DNA from: Pterobdella sp. o SKG-2022
Lineage: Eukaryota; Annelida; Clitellata; Hirudinida; Piscicolidae
DNA: 64,000 nucleotides
Reading direction: 5' to 3'
Assembly: GCA_964035795.1 (NCBI GenBank)
Contig: OZ038324.1
Location: 1,841,779-1,905,778, forward strand
In this document: positions 13,298 to 26,700 of the stretch, one piece after another
Layout of the letters: each line of letters begins with the position of its first letter
Position numbering within the stretch: the stretch's first letter is position 1
Notes under the pieces: generated by a model
What the model was told of the DNA's origin: nothing
Database searches by the model: none
What the model saw: the letters and a program-made list of their open reading frames with translations, nothing else
Program-made: the position numbers and the translations under genes

Positions 13298-15349
13298 ATG
13301 TTCAAGTTTGATGGCAAGGATAAGCAACCCGCACCTACAGGTATCTAATGTTATGTTAAGTGGTATTTAGGAATCGCTTTTCCTTGTAGATCAAAGCTTC
13401 TCTTGTTGATATTTGATGTACCCTTATTAACACTCATCAACTAAAATGTTGAACTGGCGCCAGGGTTGTTTTCGTGGGTGGGTTATGGCTGTTGTTTCAT
13501 GGCACTTGCCTCCATCTGCATCTGCTTTGTGTCTCCATACTGGATTCAGACCTGGGCTCAGTCAGAGAACGAATTTAAGGTACAAGATGTCTTGGGAGCT
13601 TTATTTCATTACAGGAATCAACTTATTGTAATAACCTGATTTATAACATCAAATACACACGCTCACAGAACATGGGCCTATGGCATGCTTGCTTCAAGAA
13701 CTACATGCACTTCAAGGACGACAGCCAGCAGAAGTACGATGGGTGTTGGTGGGTTTTCGACAGGGAGCCCAAGTACTATAAGCTGAGGGAGTGGCTTACT
13801 CCACGTAAATATTATTTTTATGTTTTTTTGTTATTATTATTGTTATATTTTTATTATTCATTATTTATTTTTATTTATTTATTATTTTTAATATTTAATT
13901 TTTAATAATATTATTTGTTATTTTATTAAAAACTCTTATTTATGTTACTAATGTCATCATCGTAGACGGCTTTTTATCTGAATCTTGTTCATTTCATTAT
14001 GTCTTTCATATCATGCAAAGTTAAGTCTCAGTCAACTTCATGCACTAATGTATTTGATTGTCATGTGAATATTTTCCTTGTTGCTGACTGGAAAACTTTC
14101 CCTATTAGTGATACTAGTTATCTTTTTTTAGAATAATTGTCATCATATAAAATGTCATTTAACTCGACTAAACTCTTTATTGACGTAGATAGATATAAAA
14201 AATTAAATAAAACTATAAATAACCAAATTAATTTACTTTCTATATCACTCACCCGAATCATTAAATATACCTCACTTGCAAAACTACACACACAGTATAA
14301 ATAACTGCATGACATTAACTTACTTACTAACTCTACCTCACAGCCTGGTTTATCACTTGCCAAGTGCTCACGACAGGCTGTCTTATAATACTGATCGGTG
14401 TGGTGGCTGTGGGCGCCCTAGTGTTTCTGCACGCATGTCCCCTCATGAACCATGAATACATGCAGACTTATGGCATGTTCGTGGCTGGCTCTCTTATGCT
14501 TTTAGTCAGTTAGTAGATTTGTTGGTTTTGTTTCTTATACAATTGTTGTTTAGGTAGCTAAAACTATGATCAAATGTAGCATTGATAATAATACAATTTT
14601 TAGCGAAAATTTTTTCACATAGAATCTGTGTACACGTAGTTGAAAGTGTTAGTTCTTAACAAAATGCTTTTTTAACTATAATTCTAAAACTATTCAAACA
14701 TTGGATAATTTTTGCTTAGAGAGGAATTATCTAACGTCATCATTGAACAGGCTTGATAGCAGTGGCAGTGGGGTTGATCTTTGGCATCCAGATGAATGAC
14801 AGGTTCTGGCTTCCAAGGCCAGACCTCAACTATCTATCGTGGGGGTTCGGCTTTCTGATCATAACGAGCATCTTCAGTCTAGCTGGGGGCATCCTTCTTT
14901 ACAGAGAAGCTCAAATCACTTATGATAGATTACTCGTGAAAGAAGAAGAGTACACAAAAGCAGCTTTAGAGATGTCGACGTACCAATTGGAGCCCCTTAA
15001 TCCTCCAAACTACGATGACTCAATGCAGCCTACAACTTCAGCCAGCTTTCCGCAGCCTTCCGCCGGAGCTTATGACGACAAAAGAGTTTTAGACCACCCT
15101 TCTATAAGCGCGTATCCCAGCTACCCCACCTCCTCTCAGCAACCAGACTCCTACAAGTACCCTGGTCCTTCCAGTTATGGATCGCAACCCTCAGCTCCAA
15201 GCACTCAACCACCAGCAGCTTACCTCCCTGGAGGATATTCTGCACCAAGCTATGCTTTGCCAGCCTTTGGTGAAAACAAGCCATCTCTTCCTTCTTATGG
15301 AGGCAAAAGTTTCCAAACCCAGCTCGAAGATGGAGAAGATTTTATTTGA
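13298..15349 (+). CDS. Claudin/PMP22-superfamily four-helix membrane protein
   Basis: Exons 13298-13340, 13464-13579, 13669-13804, 14344-14508 and 14751-15349 join in phase to about 352 residues. Four hydrophobic segments are visible, near residues 16-38, 100-125, 140-165 and 180-205. The first extracellular loop carries SPYWIQTW, then GLWHAC, then a second Cys in YDGCWW, which is the W-GLW-C-C signature of the claudin/PMP22/EMP superfamily. These proteins sit in the plasma membrane and form cell-cell junctions or partner with other membrane proteins. The cytoplasmic tail of roughly 145 residues is rich in Pro, Ser, Tyr and Gln and ends GEDFI, a possible but unproven PDZ ligand. The tail is much longer than in vertebrate claudins. 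The precise subfamily cannot be told by eye. Confidence 0.8.
13355..13425 (+). repeat. Dispersed repeat fragment (TTTTCCTTATAGATCAAAG family), copy 1
   Basis: The run TCGCTTTTCCTTGTAGATCAAAGC matches copies at 40870-40970 and 54650-54760. This copy is the shortest and lies wholly inside the first intron of the claudin-like gene. Confidence 0.45.
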
Positions 15350-15503
15350 AAACACATTACCAACATTTTCTCAATTTTTTACGCTGTGCTCCTTTTAGTT
15401 ACGTGAAGTTTCAACGAACTGACTTTTGAGTGTACTATGAAATCATTTCTAACATTATTTTGGATTCTATTTTGTAGCACTAAATTATTTCAAGTTTCAA
15501 CAT

Positions 15504-15509
15504 TTTATT
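15504..15509 (-). terminator. Poly(A) signal of the DOHH gene
   Basis: TTTATT on the plus strand reads AATAAA on the minus strand, 17 bases past the DOHH stop codon. It lies next to the opposing signal of the claudin-like gene, so the two 3' ends must nearly meet or overlap. Confidence 0.55.
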
Positions 15510-15515
15510 CAAAAA

Positions 15516-15521
15516 AATAAA
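15516..15521 (+). terminator. Poly(A) signal of the claudin-like gene
   Basis: AATAAA lies 167 bases after the claudin-like stop codon and only five bases before the stop codon of the convergent DOHH gene, so cleavage 10-30 bases downstream would put this transcript's end inside DOHH coding sequence. Confidence 0.5.
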
Positions 15522-15525
15522 TTTA

Positions 15526-17365
15526 TCAAACGACTTTTCTTTCAATTTGTTGTTTGGTCAATGCTTCCGAGAACTCCAGTTGCTCTTTAGAGGTCTCATA
15601 TTCAGCCATGTCTAGCGCCACTTCACAACTCTGACTCACCACCTTCTGTTCATCCTTGTAGTACTCTTTGAGGATTTCAATGCACTTTTCTGACGCAATT
15701 GACCCTTTATGGACACAATGATGATGTGATATTTGCATAATGACATATTTTTATCCTCATACTCTTGAAGGGTTTATTTTAATATGGGTAAAAGCCGCAG
15801 TATCAAATGAGGTTTTGTACCCACAAAACTGATGGTAGCCAGACTACATTACAAAAAATTTTTGAATTTTATCACAACTCAAAAATATTTCTAAAAATAT
15901 ATTGTACACGGTTTTCTGTTGTTAATAAAAAAATTAATGGCAAAGCCAAAGATACAAACGACACTAATAATTTTAATTAAAAACATAAAAATAATATACA
16001 AAATGATAAAAAAACTCAGAGATGCACCCACCCAAAGCCTCAGCACACTCATGCCTCACCATGGCATCCTCCCCACAATCCCTCAACCTCTTCATCAGCC
16101 CCTCCTCCGCCCTGGCATCCTGCATCTGTCCCAACACATATGCCACCTCGTGTTTGAAAAGTGCTCCATCACACTCCAGGCCTGAAGGAGATGTATGGTG
16201 CCAGGGTGTGAGTAGGTGGTGGAGGAGAGAAAAAGTTTTGAGATTTTGTATGTTAGAAGCATAGCATTTTCATTTTGTATATTAAAAAAAATTAATATTT
16301 TAAGTTCAATTTCTGCTACTATCCCTTTAAGCTGTAGTTATTACAATATATAATGCTTTTACTATAGAACAGTATACCACATTGTCTTTTAATGGTGAAA
16401 TACATATAATTTATAAAATGCATTTCGAACCTTTGACAAGTCCAGCTATAGCTTCTGCACCCCCAATGTTCCTCAGAGCAAACATGGCTTTGTACCTGTG
16501 AGTACATTTGGAGTTTATTGATTTTAAAACTACTTCATTATTCATTATAATTGTTTAATATTTTCAAGTTTTCATAAAATTGGGTGTAGTTGTAAGTAAA
16601 TTAAATTGAAAGTTCTTTAGAAATACCTGTCAAAAAGATTGAGATTTTGATTCAAAAGATTCTCAATTAATTTGGAAACATCTTTCATTGCTGAAGGAGG
16701 GGCTTTGAAAAATAAATTTAATTTAAGAATGAGAAAAATGAATACAAGTTTAGGAACCTGGGTCAACAGATAAATATACCACTTCCCCTTTCTCCTTGTT
16801 ATTCTCTTTAATTTCACCATTTTTCAACCAATTAATTCTTTCTAAAGCTAACTTACACGTTTCGGAAATCTAAATTAGTTTTAAGTTAAACTTTACCTTA
16901 AATAACGTATGAATGTTTTATAGTCAAATTAGATTTTACTTCTCTTATAGGGTTTGAAACGTGTTTTTGTATAATTTCTAGAGCAGACTGAGACCCTATG
17001 GCACCTAAGGCTTCTCCTTCAGAATTAAAAAAATGTCTATGAAAAGTATCAGAAACAAATTATTTTAGTGAAAATTCAATACCGGCTTCATGTCTTACAA
17101 TTGTTTCTTGTTTTTCATCTTCCAAAACAGTAATGAGAGTTTTTATAGCATATTCATCTTGCATTTGACCAAGACAATAAGCTAGTTCGTGTTTTAACAA
17201 TACAGAGTCATCATTGAAACACCTAGATATACTGTCAATAGCCGCATGACCACCCAAATTCCTCAGAGCAAACAAGGCACGAAACCTTTCTGATATAGTA
17301 TTATTTTTATTTTCTAAAGCTTGGCACATTTTTGAAACATGTTCTTCATTATTTAAAGGAGGCAT
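15526..17365 (-). CDS. DOHH: Deoxyhypusine hydroxylase (DOHH)
   Basis: Exons, in coding order: 17365-17083, 17016-16940, 16869-16758, 16702-16627, 16495-16431, 16181-16032 and 15704-15526, all in phase, giving 313 residues against about 300 in known DOHH. The enzyme hydroxylates deoxyhypusine on eIF5A, the last step of hypusine synthesis in the cytosol, using a di-iron centre. All four His-Glu metal-binding pairs of this HEAT-repeat protein are present: KHELAYC (H59/E60), RHEAG (H92/E93), KHEVAY (H215/E216) and RHECAE (H248/E249). The two halves repeat each other ([13 protein letters not shown] and [13 protein letters not shown]). The ATG lies two bases after a TTTTTTTTCTAG acceptor, so a noncoding 5' exon or a trans-spliced leader is likely. 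Head to head with the RNF19 gene at 338 bases. Confidence 0.95.
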
Positions 17366-17702
17366 GTCTAGAAAAAAAACTTGTTTTTAAAAATGAATTC
17401 AAGTTTCAAGTAGGAAGAGACGTAATTTTGATAGAAATTGCCTTTGAATATTTTCAAATTCTAAATATTTTTAACAAAATTCTTTTCAATAGAGCTCCAA
17501 TTAATTTGTTTATTTCAAGTTTTAAAAAATGGCTTCTCGTAAGATTTATTTAAAGCCGTGATTATAATCAGTTTTTTTTTTGCTAAAATTTGAAACCGTT
17601 GAATTTTTTTTTAACTTACTTTTATGCCAAAACGACATTTAACTTACGTGTTATGAAGATTTATAATTAAAATACAAACGTAATAATAAGAGTTCTTTTG
17701 TA
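17366..17702. promoter_or_regulatory. Putative bidirectional promoter, DOHH / RNF19
   Basis: Only 337 bases separate the two divergent start codons, so both genes must share or abut regulatory DNA unless remote 5' exons exist. The sequence is AT-rich with long T runs. No TATA box at a convincing spacing was identified. The T8CTAG at the DOHH side looks like a splice acceptor. Confidence 0.4.
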
Positions 17703-20700
17703 ATGAAAAAAGGCAGTAAAAAAAGTTCAAAGAAGAAAAACGCTTCTTTGAATTTGTCTTTATATGGTGCTCCTTCTGAACTACCAGAAATCAGTAGTGA
17801 TCCTTCTTCGTTCAACATTAATTATTCAAATAACTTCAAGACCAATAGTGTAGGAAACGTAAGTAATAATAGTAACGCATCCAACCGGGACTATAGATTG
17901 TTTCCATTAGGTCATTATTTTCATAATTTCTTTCAAAGACTTTTGAACAGGAACAGAAAAAACAAACAAAACAATGATACACTTTCAAAGAACAATAAGG
18001 TTAGCTTATAGTTGTTTCATCATTAAAAAGCATTTTAAATTCATAATTCTTTAACTTCAGACTAAGAAATCAAAAGATAAAACATCTCAAAGCACCACAC
18101 AGCCTGTGAGCTCCTCAGTAACTCACAATGAAGGCAGCAATGAATATCTCCATAATGGCAACATGCGAGAGTGTCCATTATGTGTCTCTATTCTTGAAAA
18201 AGATAACTTCCCACCCATGAAAAACACACTATGCCCACACCAATCTTGTTATGAATGCATGAATCAATATCTTTTCACTGAGATCACAGAGTCAAGGGTA
18301 AATATAGCATGCCCTGAGTGCCCAGAACCCTTACATCCCAATGACATTCGAGATATCCTTGAGAATGATACCAAATTGTACAACAAGTATGAAGAGTTCA
18401 TGTTGAGGAGAGTACTCACCTCTGACCCTGATGCTCGATGGTGCCCTGCTCCCAATTGCAAGTCAGTTGCACAATATATAACAATTATTTTTATTATAGC
18501 ACTAATAATTATCAATGGTGCTGATAAGGATATTTATAATCATGTTAATAATAATGGCATAAAATTTTATATTCAATATAATCATGAATTTTATAAAACT
18601 TTTTATTAGTTTTTTTGTTAAAAGGATCATAAAAATATTCAAATTATTTTTCCATTATTATTAGCACTTGTTCCATTGCGGGCATTATTATTGGCATTCA
18701 CTTAGTATTAAATCCATTTTCTTCACCTAATTACCACAATTGTTATGAATATTTTTTTGTTGACATATCAAAATCAAAAAAGATCTTTTATTAATGAATT
18801 TTGAATCACTTTGTTTTAATGTGGTCCATGGCATTTCAACATTCACAAGTTCTTAATGTCAAAAATGCATGTATGTAAAGAAAACACACTCACGTGATTA
18901 TGATTCATGTTTTGTTAGGTAAAGTCTGTATTTACTTGAGTACCAAGGCATCTCATACTGATATCATAAAGAAACTCGATGACGTCACCAACATTTTTGT
19001 TTTTTAACACAACTATAATCTTAATTACGTTGTTTTCTAATGGCCAGTACCAGACTTTGAACCCATTGGTGAGATATTAACAAACATCAAGGTACATATT
19101 AATCTGACAAGTGTTATAGTATATTTGAAACCTTGTTCAACCTCAATACACCTTCAACAGTTTTGTTGTGATTGCAAGTGGTTGTGCATCATGTCCCAAG
19201 ATCTTCTGCCTGAGACCAGGTTGCGGCACCACCTTCTGTTACCACTGCAAGCAGCACTGGCACCCCAACCAGACCTGTGATGCTGCCAAGGCTGAACGAT
19301 CTTCTTCTTCTTCCAACTTCAAGGCCTTCCCTTTCTCGCAAGAGTCTTCTTCAAATAGTGAGTTTACTGTATGGGAATTTATTTTATAAGTCTCACTCTT
19401 GGGGAAGGTGATCAGTGTGTTGATTGCATTTGATAGATCAACAGAGAAGCCAGTTATGTTATAATTTTATATGTTGAAATACAACACAATGGTGTTCAAA
19501 AGCTTATTATGGAGCTTCAAGATTTCATAGAAAATCATTACCACAGACCTAATAAGGATTTTTAAAGGAATTTTGAAGCTTTGTAATAAATTTTTGAACA
19601 TCTTTGTCTAGTATTTTACAAATTTATGTGTAGACTTGCACTTAGATTATGATTTTAAGAATATTATGGAAAAGTTTCAAAGAAATTTAGAGAAGTATTT
19701 GGTATTCAAATTTGATTGTCAAGTGTTAAACCAGTTATGCTAAATGGGAGTCTTAGAAAAAATGAGTTAGATATTGTGAAATGAAGAGAAAAAGCTATTT
19801 GCAACTAAAGTTATCAGATAGGTTTATTAATCTAATTAGATTATACTGCTGTACATGTCCCAGTAACTGAGGTTTACAGCAATCGGTCTAGATCATTGAT
19901 ACTACAATAAAGTAATGTATAAATAGATCCTTTATTTGGGACAAATTTTCATAATATCAACTTGAAATTATCGAGTATGAGTTCCTCGTTTTCACTTTTG
20001 GCAGATAGGTTTAGAAGTAAAGGTTATTAGGTTATGTTCTAGAAAAACAGGCTGAAACTTGGGGTGTAAGATGGTTTGATCATGGATTGAGACGAATGTA
20101 TTAAAAAAGGCACTTAATGTCAAAATACATGGTTCAAATATAAGGGTAGGCTGAAGATTAAGTGAAAAAACAAACTATCGTCAAAAACTTTCGAAGTTGG
20201 TTTGAAAAATAAGCATGCTTCAGATGCGAAGAAATAGAGATTAGGAGTATATAAATAAGAAATTGTCCTTTCTTTGGTGAGGTATTTACTGATTGAAGGA
20301 GTTATGATTAGTGGAGTAGTTATGACGTTGCTAGGATTTGAACGTGGTGACTAAGGATCAGGTGTGACTAGATGTATTGAGGTTGATGTCGGGTGTTGAG
20401 ATAATGCTGTTTGGGGCATGCAACGTGTTGATATGATCATCAGCATTACTTTTTAGAGTCATTTCAAGCCTTGATTTCAACCCATTTTGAATATCACGTC
20501 AAAAATTAATGCCGTAATTCCATAAGAAGACTTCCAAAAAAACATATCTTAGTTTTTAATAAATTTTATAAAATTTCCATTTTTGACGTGAACTTTTACA
20601 TGAATCATAAGCCATGTAATCATCAATACAATTAAAGTGACATATACGCCAAAATTTTCTCAAACATTTAATCTGATGTAATTTGATATATCATCTATAT

Positions 20701-23700
20701 TAGATTATGGCCCTATAATGTATAATGTGTATAGTTAATTTCCCCAACAAGTTCATATAATTTAAGGAATCAACTATTTTTACTCGCCAAATCTCAGCAA
20801 TTTATTATTTGCCAGGGGGGATTTATGGGCCTTCAAGTGCTTTTTGCTTTCTTGAGCATTTAAATAATGACATGCGTTTAAGGAATCTTACTTCATATTA
20901 AATAATGAAAAAAATTTTATTTGGATTAAAGACTAATGCATTATGATAAGATTGTACTTATCGAAAATTTTAGTTTCTTCAAAACAAAGTATCTTTAAAA
21001 TTCTCATTTTTCGAAGAATAAAAACTGAAAATTGTATTATATCATATTATATTGTGTTATATAGAATTGTACTATAATATATTATATTATTTTATAATGA
21101 TTTGTATTGTATCATATTCTTTAGATACATCATGTGTCAATGTCTTGTTAATTGTTTTTTAAAAATTACCCCACAAAAAGAGGCGATGTTTTAATACTTT
21201 CTTTCCAACAAATTCAACTTTTTCATAACTTTTTATATTATATTATATTATATTATCCTCACATAAACTCCAAATTATCAAAAACTTCAGCTCAATTTCC
21301 AGTAAAAATTTCTTCTTAATTCACAAGTTATTGTACCAAATCAAGTCTTGCTAAATATATTATCTTAATTACGTTAATTGGTGCATGATATTCGATTTAA
21401 ATAACGTCATAAAAACCTTATTGATGAGTAATTTGAACCAATGATAAACCTCGTGTTTGGGCGTTCATGGCTTAGGACCGCCATTAGGATGATCAGTCGA
21501 TGATTGAGTATCACATTAGAAAACAATATATATTTATTTATATTGTTTGGTCATTTGATTTTTTGTTTATTTATTATTTCTACTATTTATCTCATCATAT
21601 ATTCATTTGTTAATTTTTTGGATATTTATTTATCCGTTTATTTATAAAATTATTTGTTCATTCACTCATTATCCTATGTGTTTGATTATTCCTTCTTTCA
21701 TATCAATATACCACCTTTAAATCAAATTAAAATAAGCAAGTAAGACGCAGTACATTAGTTTAATATGATATTCTGCCTTCAAGATTAATAACAATCATAC
21801 ATAGAGTTCACAGCAACTCACCAATCTCACAACCTCCGCAACACCATCGGGTGGGCATACGACATATATCGATGTTAAACAATGTTTTTATGACTTTTCA
21901 GAAACATCTCAATGTACTTATAAGTAATGTTTATGGGAGAATTTTAGTGCATTTATTGAACTAATTCCATATATTCAATTTATTTGTTTGCAGTCATGAA
22001 ATTTTTGACCGTTTATAAAAATAATGAAAACATTGATATTCATTTATTATTATTTTTATAATTTATTATATATTTTTTATAATTTTTAATATTTCTATAA
22101 ATATTTTACGGGTGAATACTCATATTTGCATAAGCCGTGTAGCTTTAAAAATTCAACTCCAAAGAATCTCAAACAACCCAACACTTCGGCTCACTCTATC
22201 TGATTTCTCAAGATGAATAATCAAAATTTGAAAAAAATTCTCAGACATGCGGATTGAGCATGTCTTTGATAATTTTTATGTTATCATCAGCCACCTTAGA
22301 ATTGATGATATTGATTTCTCTGCTAAGGTCAAACCTTAGTTGTTTCGGTAAAAAATGGACTTAACTTTTGGAGTTCGGCTTTTTTTGTATTATTATATTA
22401 TTTTTATTTTTTATTTCTGTGGTTTATATTCGTTTTTCTTCTTTATTTAATTTTATTATATTTTTCATACTGAATATCTAATGATTTCATCTGCAAACAT
22501 CAATATTTTTATGTCATTGAAACACTTCCATACTGCACTTATGAGAAGGTGCAACAAGGATTATGTTTTGATTTTTGAAAAACTTGCCGTCAATTAAAAA
22601 GATTTTATTTTCTTAACATATAATATAATTGTTAACATCATCACCAAAAATCACCTCCCCCCCCCACCTCACCACTACCTAACGACCACCACTTCATCAT
22701 TACCATCTCATTACCACCACCCCACGACTACAGGCGATATAAAGTCGTGCCCTAGATGCCAGTCCTACATCATAAAAATGGACGATGGCTCATGCAACCA
22801 TATGACTTGCGCCATCTGTGGAGCTGAGTTCTGTTGGTTATGCATGAAAGAAATCTCAGACCTGCATTACTTGAGGTACTCATTGGGGGTGTAGTGTGAG
22901 AGGGGGGCGGATGATGATGTTGCTAGTGGCAGTGTGGTGTGGTGATGGAGATGATGGGGCTGGTAGTGGCAGTATGGTGTGGTGATGGAGATGATGGGGT
23001 TGCTAGTGGCAGTATGGTGTGGTGATAGAAATGATGGGGTTGCTGAGGAGGTAGTGGTCGATCTAGTGTTGTAATGTAGTAATGTTAAAGGTGTGGTGTT
23101 GAGTATAGTGGTACGATGTAATAAGGAAGGTAGTGGTGATGGTGGGGGAGGCTTTGAAGTCATGTTCGGGAGACATTCCATAATTCGAGGTTTATTGCTT
23201 GATCAAATACGTCCACCTTGTGATGCGATAATCCCCGCATGATAATGATAACAATAATAACATGAATAATAATAACAATAATAGCATATGAATAATAATA
23301 ACAATAACAGCATATGAATAAGAATAATAAAATTGAAATAATAATAAGTCTGATGAGGCTGTATAAATGTTTGGAGGTTAATCTTTTCGTAATCGAATGC
23401 AACAAGCTGGTGTGTGTGTGTGTTAGGTTGGAGAGGGTGTGTGTTAGGCTATTTTTAGGGTTGTGATGGGTTAATGCTCATGATTCATCGTGGTTTCAAA
23501 TGTTAGTTAAGTGCTAAGTACCTTCTTTCTAATGGTTATTGCTCCAATGATGATAATGGGGGTTGTGGTGATGAGGATGATGATGATGATTATGAAGATT
23601 GTGAGGTTAGTGAGGATGAGGATGGTGGTGGTGGCGATGATGATGGTGATTATGAAGATTGTGAGGTTGGTGATGATGATTTTTGTGGTTTTTATTTATT

Positions 23701-26700
23701 GCGTTTCAAACTTGTTTATAACTTCAATACTGAATTAGGAAAGCAAAAGTTCAATAGATATGGGTCTTGTATTTATTGAACGAAGCTTTTTCATATTTAT
23801 TAAATATCATCTTCAGGTTACTAATTTCACCTGACTCAAGTATTCAATAAGTCGTTTTTTCATATTGAGATTTCGACATTTTTGTGGCAAGAGTGACTTT
23901 TTCTTATCAACCTCATGTGTTCATTATGCAAATCACAATTCTCTATTTAAAAAAGATATTTTTAATGGAAATTAATGTTCAAATTATATAACCTCACAAA
24001 CAAACGTGTAAACACATTTAGCCACACATAACCTTTATTGAAAGCTCATGAATACTCATCTTATATGCCTCATCTTTTTAAAGCCCTCCACTCATCAACC
24101 TAATCAGTTTCCAACCACACAACCAACCATGAAACCACACTTGTTATTGTATTATGTTGTATCAGGTTTTATTTATTCATATTGTATTAACTTGTATTGC
24201 ATTCTATTTTACTAACTGGTAATAAATCATGTGGTTTTGTAACCACCACAAATCGAATTGCATTTAATCGTGTTGCATTAACTTGCACCACATAATATTA
24301 CCTTGTACTGACCATAAATTAAATTTCATTTTATTATAATCTACTTATATTAACCACACCACATGGCACCCCCACAGTCCATCAGGCTGCACATTCTGGG
24401 GCAAAAAACCCTGGAGTCAGAAGAAAAAAATCCTGTGGCAGCTGGGCACCCTGGTTGGAGCCCCTGTTGGCATTGTGCTGATCGCAGGCATTGCCGTGCC
24501 CACAATCATCATCGGAGTGCCTGTCTGGGTGGCCAGGAGGGTGAGTGTGGTTTAGGTGGTTGGTTGCTAGTGTGGTGTGGTACGTAGTGATTAAATATTT
24601 TCAATATCTGGTTTGATTCACCAAGTAGAGGGATAATGGGAAGTAAGTTCTACTTTAAGAATTTTCTTTTGTGCATCACAGTGTTGATTTATATACTATG
24701 GTGCTTATGTATCATGATGAAAATGGAGGTATGTGAGAGTGAGATGTATATTGATGGTGGGAGCATGTGAGGATGAAATGAAGATTGGTGTGAGATGTGT
24801 GGTGACCAGCTTTGAAGCAACACCGTGACATCATATATTGTTATTCCGTCTCTCATGATGGATGCAGTTGAAACATGGTCATATTAATTTACATAAAAGC
24901 CATCAAACTGAAAGCATAAAAAGCGTCAAACTACATATAAACCTCATGCCGACAGCCTATTGATCGAGCTATCGATCAAGTCTGATTGATTGAACAACAA
25001 AAAATAACTAAATAATCAATATATCCCTTTATCGATCGCCCCCTCCTTACCACCAACAACGGCAGGTGTACCAGAAGTGCAGTTACATGAGTGCCCACAA
25101 GAGGAACCTGTCAATTGCAGGAGGTGTCATCTCATCCACTCTCGTCTCCCCCCTACTCGCCGCTCTTGCCGTTGGTCAGTCGTCTCTTTTTTTTGTTGTC
25201 TTCATTTTATTTTTATTATCGTTTTTATAGTTAAACGTTTTTTTTTCGTCTAGTTTCATTAGCATTGTTATTATCGCAGCAAAAAATATCATTTTTTTGT
25301 TTTGTTTCATTATCATTTTTTTAATGTTTAAGTTGAAAAAAATGGTGGTGTTAATTAGCCTGAGTGAAGCACAGTAAAGGTTATTTAAATTATAATAAAT
25401 ATCGTGAATGATGCGATCATATTTTGGTTCTAAAGTTTGAATCGATAAAAGATTGGCCATAATATCAATATGAATAATAACAATAATATGTGAATAATAA
25501 CAATAATATGTGAATAATAACAATAATATGTGAATAATAAAAATAATATGTGAATAATAACAATAAAAATAATATGTGAATAATGGCTATAATATGTGAA
25601 TAATGGCAATAATAAAAATAATAAATAATAAGTACAATAAAAATAATAATTATATTGAGAAGAATAACAATAAAAGGAACAATAATAATAATAATAAAAA
25701 TTATAACAATAAAATAAATAATAAAATTATCAATATCACTTTTTTGACGCCTAACTGAATTTGGTGAAGCAGAAAAACACAATTATATTTTTAAAAACTG
25801 ATAAGGGTGTCTGATGGCTGTTAGGAAATTTAACCGATTTTGCTATTACTTCTGTGATGTTTCCTATTTTCAAAATAATATCATTGCCACTACTACTAAT
25901 ACTATTACTACTACTACTACTACTATTACTGCCAGTACTAATACTAAAACTGTTACTACTAATAATAATATTTATAAAAAAATAATAATATAAACTTATT
26001 TTTGTTTATTGAATGTTTAATGTGGGAATATCGTTAAGGTGTCTGATTGGCTGAGTGCTAGTCACGTGAGAATGATATTTGATCTTTATTGTTGACATTT
26101 TGTATACTTCTAAGTTACAGTATTATTTGATTATCATTTACGTGGTTATTTGATCAATTTTGTTTTTATTGTTAGATTATTGTTTTTATTTTTTGCTTAT
26201 TGTTTTTATTGTTAGATTATTGTTTTTATTGTTTGCTTATTGTTTTTATTGTTTGCTTATTGTCGGATTATTGTTTTTATTGGTTGATTATTTTTTTTCT
26301 TTTTCAAGTTATCATCATATTATTTTATGATATTTGATATTTGAATTTTTTTGTAATTAAAATATTCTAATTTTTATCCATCTTCAATTTTCACCATCTT
26401 GTTAATCGCTTGAGTACTATGATGGAGTGACTTTTAATCTATGCACTTTATGAAATGCTCCATCATGGAGTCTTAGGGTGTTATCAGTGGAATTTGCTAT
26501 ATTGTTGATGTTTTTAGTGGTTCTTTTTTGAAAGAGTAGAATTTGTTATATATTGAGAACATATAAAAAACTTATAATGGCGAATCAATTGCTCTTCAGG
26601 CATTGGTGTGCCCATATTGTTGGCCTACGTGTATGGAGTGGTGCCGATATCTCTGTGCAGGAGTGGTGGGTGTGGCGTGCATGCAGGTGACAACGAGGCC

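Larger units (their letters stand above)
19358..22733. other. Large RNF19 intron 3
   Basis: This 3.4 kb intron has no exon. It holds a dispersed repeat at 19835-20006, a GATAAG/CTTATC palindrome at 20941-20968 and AT-rich tracts near 21040-21120 and 21230-21260 (TATTA runs). Confidence 0.6.
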
